Assembly (NCBI GenBank): GCA_025526915.1
Contig: JAHLKH010000015.1
Coordinates: 124,001-188,000 of the forward strand
DNA: 64,000 nucleotides
DNA from: Entophlyctis helioformis
Lineage: Eukaryota; Chytridiomycota; Chytridiomycetes; Chytridiales; Chytriomycetaceae
Direction: 5' to 3'
This document shows, piece by piece, positions 46,122 to 57,049 of this stretch. Numbering within the stretch: the first letter of the stretch is position 1; each line of letters starts with the position of its first letter. The notes below the pieces were generated by a model. That model did not search any database. It saw only the letters and a list, made by a program, of their open reading frames with translations, and was not told the origin of the DNA. A program made the position numbers and the translations under genes.

Positions 46122-46316
46122 GGCGGGATCTGAGGGTTCGTCTTCGACGGCAGCCCACGCCAATCGCCCTCCAGCCAATCGCCCTCCAGCCAATCGCCAG
46201 CAGCCAGCGACCGTCACGTGACCCGGCAGCCACCATTAAACTTTCCGCCACAAACACAACTGACCGACGAACACAACCTCGACCAACCACAACCACAACC
46301 ACACCACACCCACGCC
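46122..46316. promoter_or_regulatory. Bidirectional promoter with three tandem CCAAT boxes and CACGTG
   Basis: Between opposed starts 195 bases apart, CCAATCGCC occurs three times in tandem (46157-46198, spacing about 16 bases), followed by gtcacgtgac at 46213-46222. Tandem CCAAT boxes suggest HAP/NF-Y control; the CACGTG palindrome suggests a bHLH factor such as Cbf1. Inferred from motifs. Confidence 0.6.
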
Positions 46317-47804
46317 ATGTTCTCTGCGCCCGTCTGTCCTGCCGCTGCCGGCCCGTCTGCTGCGCCTGCTGCTGCCCCCGTCGCCCCGTTGCACCTGCCG
46401 CCCCCGTCGCGCCTCCCACGCCGTCGCCTGCTGCTGCTGCGGCACAGCCCGGCCTGCTGGCTGCCGCCCGCCCGCCAACCCCCGTCACGGCCGCTGCCGG
46501 AACCGCCGCTGCTGCCACCGCCGGCGCCTCGGTGACAACCACGCCGTCTGCGTCTGCGTCTGCGCCAGCCACGATGCAGCTGTCGGTGCGCTCGCCCAGC
46601 TTTGCCGAGTCGCCAAGCGGCGGCTTTGCCGTGTGCGTGCCCGCCGCCTCGACCGTTGCGCAGCTCAAGGACACGCTTGCGGCGTCGCTGCCGGGCCGCC
46701 CTGCGCCCGCCGACCAGCGGCTCATCTACGCCGGCCGCCTGCTGCTGGACCACCAGCTGCTGCGCGACGCCGTGCGCAAGGTGCGCTGCCCGCTCGGTGC
46801 TATCGTTGTCTGCCCGTCGCTTGTCTGTTTGCCCCCGCTCACGCCTTATGCTCCAGGATGATGCTGCGCCAGTGCTCCATCTCGTGCTGCCGCCACAAGC
46901 ACGCCAGCAGCAGCCGCAACAGCAGCAACAGCAGCAGCAGCCCGTCTTGGCGGTGCCAGAGCCGCTGGGCCTGCGTCACAGACACGCCGCTGCCCCTGCC
47001 GCCCCTGCTGCCGCCCCAGTGCCCGCCCCGATCGCAGCGCAGGCCGCTGCCCCACCTGCTGCCGGCTCGACGCACATTGTTGCCATCAAGTACGTTGGCC
47101 GCCATGGCGCAATCGCATCTGCCGCTCGGTGCTGCCGACTGACTGACTGACTGACCACGGCGCTGCACAGTGGCATGCTCTATGCAGTTCATGTGCCGCA
47201 CTTGCCTCCCTTCCAACAGCAACCTCTTCCTATCGAACAGCCGCCCATCGAACAACCCGCAGAACAGCCCGCAGAACAACAGCCGCCAGTCGAGGCCCAA
47301 CCTGCGCAGCCTGCACAGCCCGCTGCACAAGCTGATCGTGGCTTCCTTGGCGGGCTCATGGACGACGAGTTTGCCGATGCTCCCAACCAGCCGCAAAACC
47401 CGCTCTGGCTGCTTGCCAAGCTCGGCCTCGCCCTCTTCATGTTCAGCCAAAACGCCAGCACCGCCCGCATCGTGATGCTCGTCATTGCTGCCATTGTCAT
47501 CTTTGTGACGCAGCTCGGATACGTCCGTCTGCCCAACCTTGGCGATCGGCTTCGCGTCGCCATCGCACCTGCACCTGCACCGGCTGTTCCCGCACCTGCA
47601 CCGGCACCTGAACACGGCCAGCAACCCGACGCACCCAGTCCTGCTGGTGGCGAGTCCGACGCCGCCGTGGCTGCAGTCGATCCGCTGCCGGCCGCGCTTC
47701 ACCAGCCGCAGTCGCTGCTCCAGCAAATGGCGCACATTGCGTACACGTTTGCCGCGTCGCTCGTTCCCGACGTCGTTGACGCCGTCGAGGCCGTCGCCGT
47801 CTGA
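46317..47804 (+). CDS. Ubiquitin-like domain membrane protein (HERP-like)
   Basis: Proposed exons: 46317-46379, 46448-46780, 46857-47089 and 47171-47804, giving 420 residues. A UBL fold is visible: MQLSVRSPSFAESPSGGFAV, then TVAQLKDTLAASLPGRPAPA and DQRLIYAGRLLLDHQLLRDA, followed by LHLVLPPQ. After Pro/Gln/Ala-rich linkers, MLYAVHVPHLPPFQQQPLPI leads into a paired hydrophobic region (LWLLAKLGLALFMFSQ, IVMLVIAAIVIFVTQLGYV). UBL followed by a central double membrane segment is the layout of HERPUD/HERP, an ER-associated degradation scaffold with HRD1. That function is inference. The first intron (46380-46447) is tentative; a frameshift, or a start at MQLSV (46574), would also explain the data. 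Confidence 0.72.
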
Positions 47805-48044
47805 TTCCCTGCTCTCCACGCTGCCGTTCGCTCTCCACGCCCCCCGCCGCACATACACCCGCGTTTATCACCACCACTCTCTTCTTGTACCACGCCTGCT
47901 AGCCAGCTAGCCACTTACTACCCGCCAGTCGCGTTGCCGCCTGCCCGGCACGCATGTTCATAGGCTCCCGTTTCCCAAGCGTGTCTCGCTTCCTCCCAGC
48001 CAAGCCCCACATACTAAATATTCAAATTGTTCAATGCATAAATG
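47805..48044. other. Convergent 3' intergenic space
   Basis: Separates the HERP-like gene from the convergent ankyrin/coiled-coil gene. An AT-rich patch (ctaaatattcaaattg, 48014-48029) is compatible with polyadenylation signals. No gene is seen. Confidence 0.4.
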
Positions 48045-51000
48045 TCATCGTGCGAGACGCCCCTGTTCCAGATGTGTGTTGATCTGCAGAGCGCCACAGT
48101 CGGTCGACGCGCAGATGGTCAGATGGTCAGATGGTCAGATATATCAGACAGACAGACAGACGGGCAGACAGACAAGCAGACAGACAAGCAGACAGACAAG
48201 CAGACAGACAGTCGCACCTTGCGCAGGCGAGCAAGCAGTGCTCCGTGCACCTGATCCGTCTTCCTGAGGCTCTCGTCGTCAATGATGGGCGACCGTGGCG
48301 ACGCGAGGGCCGACCCCGCAGAGTGCGGGTGCCCGCCACCCGGTTCCACGTGTCCCTGCATCGCAGCCGTCTCGTCGACCGGCGAGGCTGTCGCTGTGCC
48401 GCCCATCACGGTTGTGATGACCAGCGGCATCCCGCGCCGTCTTGCTGATACCGGTCCTGCTCCTGCTCCTGGAGTGATCGCTGCAGCTACTGGCACTGCC
48501 ATGGGCACGAGCGCTGACACGCCTTCTTCCCCTGTATCGTGTTGTATGGATGGACTGGCTGTGTCTGCCGCCTGCTGGTGGTGCTGCTGCTGGTGGTGTG
48601 GCATGGGCGACGTTGGCGACGCGACAGCCAGCGTGCGCGTGCCTTCATCCATGCCCGTAGTGCCCAACTGTGACGGTGGTGGCGGTGATGGCGGCATGTT
48701 CACCGACGCTGCCGCCTCGGCCAGCTTGTCGAGTGTCACGGCCGCGCGGCGGTCGGGGAACTTGCGTCTCGCCGGTGCCGACGCGAGCGCAAGACGGTGG
48801 TGGTGCACCGGTATGTGCGTGTCGGGTGCCGATTCAGGCATGGTGCCAGTCTGTTGCGGCTTCGCATCGGCAGGGAACCGCAGGTTCTCGTGGCCGCCGA
48901 CTGCTGATGCCGTGGTAGGCGTCTCGTCGCCTTGGTCGCTCTCGACAGCCGAGCGTGGCGATACGAGTGTGGTCACGCCAGATGTTTCCTCCTTGGCCTC
49001 GCCGCCACTGCCGCCACCGCCACTACCGCCACCTCCAATTGCTGCCGAGACAAGCACCGACGGCGGCACGGCGGAAAGGGTCGACGGCCCATTGGACCCA
49101 CTGCCGCCCTCGTCCTCCTTGAGCGCCGCAATCAGCTTGCGAACCGTGTCCCTGTACTCGCTTCGCCGCGATCGCGGCATGCCGCCCGGCTGCTGCTGCT
49201 CGCGTGCCATCTGCGCCTTGATCGTCTCGAGCGCGTCCAGGTATTCCTGCACCTTGCCTGAAGAGGTCAGGCCGCCAGCGCTCGGCGCCTCGGCTTGCTG
49301 TTGGGAACTGTTGTTGCTACCCCCACCCTCACCCTCGCCTTCACGACCAGCGTTGGACGGAATGGACGGCGCGTCGGCTCGCGTTTCGGCAGCGGCGTTG
49401 CGTGTCGAGGATGGGCCGCCATCGTATCGCATGGACACGGCCTGGCCACGTCGCAGATCAGCAATCGATTGGTTCACCATAGCGATGGGCGAGAACGCCG
49501 AGTCGTTGGAGTCGTCAGGCACGTGTGCCAGGCAGGCTGCAGTCGGCGCGTCACGCATCTCGTCTTGTTGCAGATGGAACGGGCTGTTGGGCGATCCATC
49601 GGAAGCGGCTGGCTGCGCCATCATCTCGTACTGCAAGTGGCTGCGGCTGGCTGGTAAGTACGACGGCTGGCGTCTGTACGACGTGCGGTAGGTGCTCATC
49701 TGCGAGGGCTGGTCAGTCCAGATGGACAGATCCAGGGCGGGCGATATCGGACTCATGTTGCCCAGGATGTCGTCCTGGCCCTGTCGCGACAGTTGCGGCT
49801 GCGAAGGCGACTGCGATGACGACTCGGACTGGGTCGGAAACTGCGACTGCATCATGGACTGGGTCGGAATAATCAGACGCGACAGGGGCACGATGGGAAG
49901 CGGCTTGGAGTCGCGCGATGATGTGGATGAGGCGTCTTGTCGGCTGCGTGGCACGGTTGGCTGAAGATCAGAGGATGCAAGCACGACCTGGCCGTTTGTG
50001 GCGTCACCATCCATGTCGCTCGTCTCCTTGGTCTGTTGCACCACCTCGGCGATACGCTCAAAGTAGACCTTGATACGCCGAACAGCCAGATTGGCCACAA
50101 CAAGCGCCTGCGTCGCGTACCGATGCAGCTGATCAAACTGATCATCGCCTCCACTCCCATCCGTCGCGCTGTTGGGTGCAACCATGGCTCCGCGATCCAT
50201 GGCATCCATGTTCTGCGAAATCCGCACAAGCGCAGCAGCATCCATCGACGACAGCAACTGCTTCACAGCATGAACAAGCCCGCCCTGCTCCTGGTCCTGG
50301 CCCGCTGTGCCATCACGGTCGGATCCAGAATCGTCCCAGTTGCCCAGTCGGCGGTACCCAGTGCCTGCATCGCGCCGTTTCTGGCCACCGCCCGACCCGC
50401 CAACGAGCACAGAAACCAGCTCGCGGATCGCTTGAATCTCCTGCACGCGATCGCGCGCTACAGCCTCGAGCTTGGTCTCCAGCCCGACCATCTCCTGCTC
50501 GAATCGCTGGAACTTGCCAGCCAGGTCCGTCAGCTCGCGTTTGGCGTTGCGCAGATGCCGCGTCGTCTCCTGCAGCTTGATCTGTGTCTCGTCCAGTCGC
50601 GAGAGCGTCGACGTCTCCGTGTCGCGTTGCCGTTGGAGCGTCCGTGCGTGGATGTTCATGCGGTGCTGGGACGTGCTGAGCAGCCAGCACAGGATCGGCA
50701 CGTCGAGCCTGATCTGTCGCTGGCGTGACGACTGGGCCTGATCGTCGCTGCTGCTGTTGCGTTTTCCCGTGTTGCCTGTGCTGCTAATGTGGCTTTGTGG
50801 TCGCGTCGGCTGGGGTCCTGGCAGCAATATGACTGCCCGGACGGTATTGTTCGGATTGGAGTCGCTTGACGCGCTGGGATTGCTGCTGTTGGTGGTGGTG
50901 GCGTCTTGGTGAAGCCGGACGGCTTGGATGAGATCATGGAATGTCTGGAACCGCATACTGCGGCCAGCACTGCGCTGCATCTGTTGCTGTTGTTGTTGTT

Positions 51001-54000
51001 GCTGCTGCTGAGCGTTGTTCTTGCCACCAATCGAGTACCTGCCGCGGTAGCCATACCCAACCATGCCACTGACGCTGCCCGTGCTGGCGCCACTGCCAGC
51101 CTGACTGACAGACCCCATGCTGATACTGCTGATGTTGCCAATGCTCGTGTGACTGCACCGTTGCTCAGCAGGCTACTGCTCATGCGGCCACTGGCATTGG
51201 ACCCGACGCCGCCCGACATATTGCAGCTTGCGCGTCTTCGAGAGCCTCGCGCAACTCGGCCCATTCGCGCAGCGTCGTTTCAAACACTCGCGCACCGTAT
51301 CACGCTCCTGGCCACACCGCTCAATGTGCGCCAAGAGCTGCTGCTCCTGTTCGTCAAGCTGGTCCAGCATGTCTCGTCGCTCTCCTGGGGAAGCCGGTCG
51401 AGGCTGCCGGCACTTGCCACCAGATCCGCGCGGCGGGCACGAACGCCTGCAAGCGACTCCTCGCATCCGCGATATCCTCGCAGATGGTCTCCAGATTGAA
51501 CCGCGTAATGTCGTGCTTGAGGTCCAGCAACGCCATCGCGTCGGCCAGGCTGGCAGTGTTGGCATGGCTTGGCAATGCATCGCTACCGCTACTGGCGTGG
51601 CTGCTGCTCTTGGCTGCACCTTGTCCAATACTGCCGACGCTCTTGATGGTGGTCACGCTCGCAGCATCATCAGCGCCTCCGCTCTTGGTCGCAGCGTTAA
51701 CAGAGTCTGACCGGCTGCTCTCGCTCGCAACAGCCGATGCCCGTTCGCTCTTGATGGCCGCCAGCTCGCGCTGCATGACCGCGATCCGCTCGTCGCGCTC
51801 GTCAATCACATTCACAAGCGTCTCGCTGTCGTCGAGCGCCTTCTTGTACGCAACCATGAGCGACACGAGACTCGTTTCCGCCGCCTCGGCTTTCTCGACC
51901 GCCTCTTTGCAGTCACGGTCGAGTTTCTGGCACTCCTTGGCCACCTTTTCGTACCGCGCTTCGGCGAGGAGCGCCTCTTGCTCCAGCTTGCGGATCTGCT
52001 CCTGGAAGCGCGTGTCGCGGTCCAGCTGCGTGGCCGTCAGGCTCTCGATGTGGGCCTCGAGAGCCTGGCAGCGGGACTCGGACTCGGACAGCATGTCTTT
52101 GAAGGCCTTGAGCACGGTGGACGGCGGGAGGTCTTGCATGGGGTCAGAGGCAGCTGCGAGTGACTGCTGGATGGCTTCAACGAGGCTGCGGTCGGATGCT
52201 GCGGTCACGTCGTCGGCCTGCATGCTGGCATGGCCGTCGTGCATGTCGGAGCCAAAGAATCGCGAGACGGGCCGCGACAGCACTGCGGGTGCACCTGCCT
52301 CTGTGCCAGATACGGGTGTCGGCGGCACTTGCGGCATCGACTCGTACGACTGTGATGCGGACGGCAGGGTGCTGGATGCCGGCTGGATGGCAGATGCGGG
52401 CAGCAGAGCAGCCATGATGCTCTTGACCATGGCCGACATGGTGGACGGTGCAGGCTCGTCTGCTGTGGCTGTGGCAGCGGCTGCGGCTCTGGCAGCAGGA
52501 GATGCCGCTCGGTCCTGGCCCAGCTGTTGAAGGGATGCGCGGATCATGGACTGCGCCACAGACTGCGGCGCGCTTGGCGGTTCAGCCGACGGTGCGTACA
52601 TGGCGACCGACGCGCTGACACCGCCTGCTGCCGACGATCGCACAGACGCCATGGGCTGAGCAGCCAGAAGTGGATCGCCAGGGCCAGCATCTCCTTCGCT
52701 GGCCACAATATGGTTGTCCATGTCCAGCAGCTGTCCCCTTTCGATGATCGCCTTGAGATCCGCGGACTGGCATTCGTCCAGCGCAGTCTTGCCACGCCGA
52801 TTGGTCGCGTACATGTCAGCGCCATGCTTGAGAAGCAGCCGCACCAGATCCGCATCGCCAGACCGGCACGCGTAGTGCAGCGGCGTATTGCCACTCGCGT
52901 CGCCCGTGTGCACGTCGGCTCCTCCCTCGAGAAACACCTGCACAAGGTCAAGCACCATGGCCCGGGCAGCAGCAGTATCTGCAGCGTCATCGGCACCACT
53001 ATTGCTGCCTCCATTGCCACTTTGCTGCGGTTGTGCCGTCACGGGCAACGGATCTCGAGTGATGTAGTGCAGCGGCGTCTTGCCCGTTTTGGTGTTGCGC
53101 GCATTGACAAGCGCGCCATGCTCAATGAGCATCTTGATCATGATGCCCGAGTCTGGCACGTGGAGCGGCCGGTGGCGGACAGCGTATTGCAGCGCAGTGA
53201 GGCCGCTCAATGGGTCAGAGAAGAGCGTTGCGTCGGGTCCAACTGGGCTGCTGAGCAGACTGCGCAGCATGTCCGGATCGCCGTCCTTGATCGAGGAAAA
53301 CAGCAGGTACTGGTCGTCGTGGCTGAGCACGACAGGCCCCGCTTGTGTCTTGGATCCCTGGGGTTTCGATGATGGGTTCCGTTGCGCTTCAATGGCCGAG
53401 ACGAGCGTCTCCGAAGTAGGCAGTATGCCTGCGCGCTTCTTTGCTGCCTGATCCGACGACGCCGCGTTCGACACATTGGCATTGGCAAGCAACTTGACAA
53501 TGTCGGGATAGTCTGTTGCGTACTGTGCGGCTGTCCATGCATAGTTATCGCGTGCAGTCGCGGACGCGTGGTAAAACAGCAGCACCTCGACCGTCTTGGC
53601 GTGGCCGTCTCTTGCTGCATACATGAGCGGCGTTGATCCTGTTCAGTTGAATACAGTCAGTCAGTCAGTCCATCAGTCCGTCCGTCCGTTGGCCCAACGA
53701 GACTGGCCATGGGATTGCACGGATATGGACCGCGCTGCACGGTGACGTACCGTTCAGGTCTGGTGCGTCAACGCGCGCACCGTTCTGGATGAGTGTGCGC
53801 ACCATCTCAGCTTTGCCCAGATACGCGGCAAGACAGAGCGGCGTGATACCACGAAGCAGCGGTCCTTGCTGCGGCCCATTGACGCACTCTTCAAACACGT
53901 CAGCCACAGGTGCCGTGCTGAGCGTCGCGTCGGCTGCAGACCCCAATGCCGACGCCGACGCCGACGCCGACGCAGCCGTTGCTTGTTGGGCACTCGACGC

Positions 54001-54657
54001 CTCTGTCTGTTTGCGCAGCGTCCGCAGAATCAGCCGTGCAATGGCAAGATGTGCCGCCGTCACTTTGGTCACTGCGTAGTAGTTGTCCGAGGTGACTGCG
54101 AGCGTGTCGCACGAGCCATAGATGCACCTGACGAGAGCCGATCTGGAGCAGCCGGTGCATCCTGCCGTCAGTGCTGGCCGACACCTGCAGCGACACGAGA
54201 GAGGGCGAGAGAGAGAGCGAGAGTGAGTGAGTGAGGCTTACCGGCCACGAGAATCCCGCCTCTGAAGAGAAGCGCCGGCATCGAGCAGCAGCTGCACGAC
54301 GTCGTAGTGGCCCTGGATAACGGCGAGGTGCAGCGGCGGCGTCGTGTACACGTCCGAATCCGAGCCGTTTTCTTGCAGTGGGAGCGCGGCGGCGGCGGCG
54401 GAGCTGGACGAGTGCGCATCCACAGCAGCGCCGGCTTGGGCAGTGGGTGCTGTGGCGAGCCCTGTCGACGCTGTTGTTGATGCAGATGCGGGTGTTGGTG
54501 TTGGTGCGGGTGCGGATGCAGCATTGGCAGCGTCGATGCAGCGGCCGAGCCTTGCACTCCACGCGCATGCTGCGTTGACGTTCAGACGAGACACTTGGAC
54601 AAGCGCTTCGACGAGATGGACGTCGCCGTTGTACGCGGCCGTGCACAGGTCCGCCAT
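48045..54657 (-). CDS. Large ankyrin-repeat and coiled-coil protein
   Basis: Clear exons: 54657-54242, 54127-53751, 53638 to about 51400, about 51140-48218, and 48083-48045. The N-terminus, MADLCTAAYNGDVHLVEALV, and PPLHLAVIQGHYDVVQLLLD, ITPLCLAAYLGKAEMVRTLI, STPLMYAARDGHAKTVEVLL, LTALQYAVRHRPLH, KTPLHYITRDP and NTPLHYACRSGDADLVRLLL are ankyrin repeats. A long coiled coil follows (51700-52120), then a second (50410-50640, QIKLQETTRHLRNAKREL). The last 800 residues are Ser/Pro/Gln-rich. Between 51140 and 51400 the frame changes at least twice (PAARIW to GERRDMLDQLDEQEQQLLAH to REWAELREALEDAQAAICRA). I could not resolve these changes by splicing, so they may be indels, or this may be two adjacent genes. 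It is likely a cytoskeletal or scaffold protein; no orthologue is recognised. Confidence 0.7.
48133..48212. repeat. CAGA/ACAGACAAG tetranucleotide repeat in intron
   Basis: An array of about 80 bases of cagacagacaag units, inside the last intron (48084-48217) of the ankyrin/coiled-coil gene. Confidence 0.9.
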
Positions 54658-55218
54658 GTGGGTGTGGGCGTTGGTGTGGGTGTGGGCGTGGGCGTGGGCG
54701 AGTGTGCTGCTGCTTCCTGCCTCGAGGTCTGCCTGTCAGTCCATCACGGCATTGTCAGTCGGTGGCTGCGAATGGACACGGGTGGTTCCGGATACCAGCG
54801 GTGGCTTGGGCGTGGTCTTGGACGGCAAGCGGGTGCGACTGTGACGGGCGGCAAAGGGCTGCCTGCTGCTGCCGCCGCTTCTGATGCTGCTCGTGTCGTT
54901 GGATGCGTCTGCCTGGCGATGCGCTCGAGTGGACGTCGGAGCGTGTCTTGTGGTGCTGCTCGGTGCCGGGTCGGGTCGGGTCGGGTCGGGCCAGAACAGG
55001 ACAGAAAAGGGCAAAGGGGCCGACGGACAGATGGATTGGCGAGCGGGTGAAGGGCCGCGAATGCGTGCGGGTGGATGCGGTCCGCCAGATCCGCTTGCCG
55101 CTTTTCCGCTTTCGACCTGTTCACGCTTCACACCGAGCGACATGTGCAAGCGCAGCGCCAGTGCTGGAATGCCTGCGAGTGTGCAGCGCAGCCGACCGGC
55201 GCAGCGTGTCGGAGTTCC

Positions 55219-55275
55219 GTGTCTGCCGCTGTGTCTGCCGCTGTGTCTGCCGCTGTGTCTGCCGCTGTGTCTGCA
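55219..55275. repeat. 12-base tandem repeat (GTGTCTGCCGCT)
   Basis: More than four nearly perfect copies in tandem. Confidence 0.9.
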
Positions 55276-55470
55276 CAGATGGGTTGTGGCTGGGCTGGTG
55301 GCGTCGCGACGCGTTGTCGTCCGAACGCGACGAGCCGGGCGGAGGCGGAGCATGCGTCAACGGGCTGTCGAGCTGATGTCAAGCTGACGAGCTGGCGGCC
55401 GGGCGGGCGGACAAGCTGGGAAAAGCATCAACGCATGCGCATGCGCATGTGCATGTGCATGGCCGTCGCT

Positions 55471-55475
<5 letters not shown>

Positions 55476-55520
<45 letters not shown>
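55476..55520. repeat. (CTG/GCT)15 trinucleotide repeat
   Basis: Uninterrupted run of 15 units in non-coding sequence between the ankyrin gene and the E2-variant gene. Confidence 0.95.
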
Positions 55521-55522
<2 letters not shown>

Positions 55523-55826
55523 CTGGCACGGCCAGCACCGCCTAGTCTCTGAAGGAGCCAACGGCTTGCTTTGTGCCAGAGACTCTGGGCAGTCTCACTG
55601 GTGGTGGGCCTCAGCCAGCACAGGCGAGAGAAGAGCGTGTATCATGATCAACAACTGTGAAGGGTTTACTGAGGCCTGCGAGCCAACACACTTCAAATAT
55701 GCGGGTTGGCTAGCAAGTGACTGGCGGCTGGCGGCTGGTGTCTGGCGGCTGGCAGTGATCGCGTGGCGGGGAGTGAGGGGAAACCTGGTGGTCGACAACG
55801 GGCAGGCTGGGCATTAAGCCGCCGGC

Positions 55827-56897
55827 TTATTGAGGAAAGGTGGTTCCCTCGGCAGGCTGCGACAGCTTCTTGTTGGCAGGCGCCGCCATCTCCCTATCCA
55901 CGCAGCGTGCACGGCATGTCAGATGGTGTGCGGCAAGATGCGGCACCGTCCCGCAGCGATCGCAGCAAGGCCAGACTCACTTGCGCAGCTCGGACAATAT
56001 GGTCTCGAGCGAGTAGTTTCTTTTCCAGGCATCCAGGCACGGAAGCTTCTCGACCTATCCATCCATCCATCCATTCGCCCATTGATCCATCGATCCGTCG
56101 ATCCCATGGTGGCATGGCATGCAGCATCAGCACGAGACGATCCGTTCAAGGCAAGGTAGCGGATGCAGGCCAAGCCTCACCTTGCCGTTCTGCTGGTTGA
56201 CGCAGGGCAGGTTGATCTTGGAGATGAACGAGATGGCCGGCGGCTTGTCGGGGTACTCGTCGCCACACACGATCCGCAGCGAGTAGATGCGGTTCTCGTG
56301 GGCAGTCTGTTCAACAGCGTGAAGGCAGATACAGGCAGATACAGACAAGCAGGCAGACAGACAAGCAAGCATGGAGAGTGCAAGGCACGGCATCAGCAAG
56401 ACGTGCAGACAGGCAGACAGACAGACAGGCAGGCAGGCAGACAAGCAGGCAGGCAAGCGAGAGAGAGCGAGGCCACGCACATGGCCAGGGCCGATGATGG
56501 TGCCGTTCCATCTGGACATGAGCATGTCGTCGCCGTCCGCAAGGCCGTAGCTGATGGTGCCGTCGCCGATGCCCTTCTCGCCCTTCTCGAGCTCCTCGAG
56601 CAGTCTGAAGTTGCGGGGAACTGCTCGTCCGCCGCATCCGGCAGCGCACGCCGTCCGTCCGTCCGTCCGCCCGTCCAAGGCAGGGTTCGCTGCGTCAGTC
56701 GCTTGCACACGGCACAACAGCACACCCCGAGCAGCACACCACAGCGTGGCTAGATGGGCAACGGTGCAAGGGCAGGCTGCGAGACACTGCCGCCTGTGCA
56801 TGCTGCCGCCCGGCCCGTCCTGCCCGCACCACCAGCCGCACGCTGGAGCACGCGGCCAGCCAGCCGGCCAGTCTGCACGTCACGCACCTTTGGCCAT
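55827..56897 (-). CDS. MMS2: Ubiquitin-conjugating enzyme E2 variant (MMS2/UBE2V)
   Basis: Five exons join in frame: 56897-56888, 56620-56481, 56306-56181, 56054-55981 and 55893-55827, giving 138 residues, the usual family length. The protein reads MAKVPRNFRLLEELEKGEKG, then MLMSRWNGTIIGPGHTAHEN, RIYSLRIVCGDEYPDKPPAI, INLPCVNQQNGK, WKRNYSLETILSELRK and KKLSQPAEGTTFPQ. It lacks the E2 active-site Cys, as expected of a UEV. MMS2/UBE2V pairs with Ubc13 to build Lys63-linked ubiquitin chains in DNA-damage tolerance. The first exon is only 10 nt (ATG GCC AAA G). The last exon joins through a TAG acceptor (ggatag). Confidence 0.95.
56341..56460. repeat. CAGA/GCAGGCAGA simple repeats in intron
   Basis: Tetranucleotide-like cagacaggcaggcag tracts fill the second intron of the E2-variant gene (between 56307 and 56480). 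Confidence 0.75.
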
Positions 56898-57049
56898 GCT
56901 GTTGTGATCTGGGCGATGGATGCTTGCGGGGAGAAAGTCGCTGACCAGGTGCCACATGGACGTTCCGTTCATTCCCTTCATCATCCATCACCTCCACACC
57001 CCCAATGCCATGGATCTGCATGCCATCATCACAGGCTGGATCGGCGGGC

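Larger units (their letters stand above)
54658..55826. other. Intergenic region upstream of ankyrin gene, repeat-rich
   Basis: Holds several simple repeats: GTGTGGGC (54660-54700), GGGTC (54966-54986), a 12-mer TGTGTCTGCCGC and a CTG tract, the last two listed separately. It presumably contains the promoter of the minus-strand ankyrin gene and the terminator of the E2-variant gene. No protein-like frame. Confidence 0.4.

Noticed and set aside
48133..48212. Regular short repeats resembling a CRISPR-like array
   Set aside because: Units are 4-12 bases with no unique spacers, inside an intron of a eukaryotic gene: a microsatellite.
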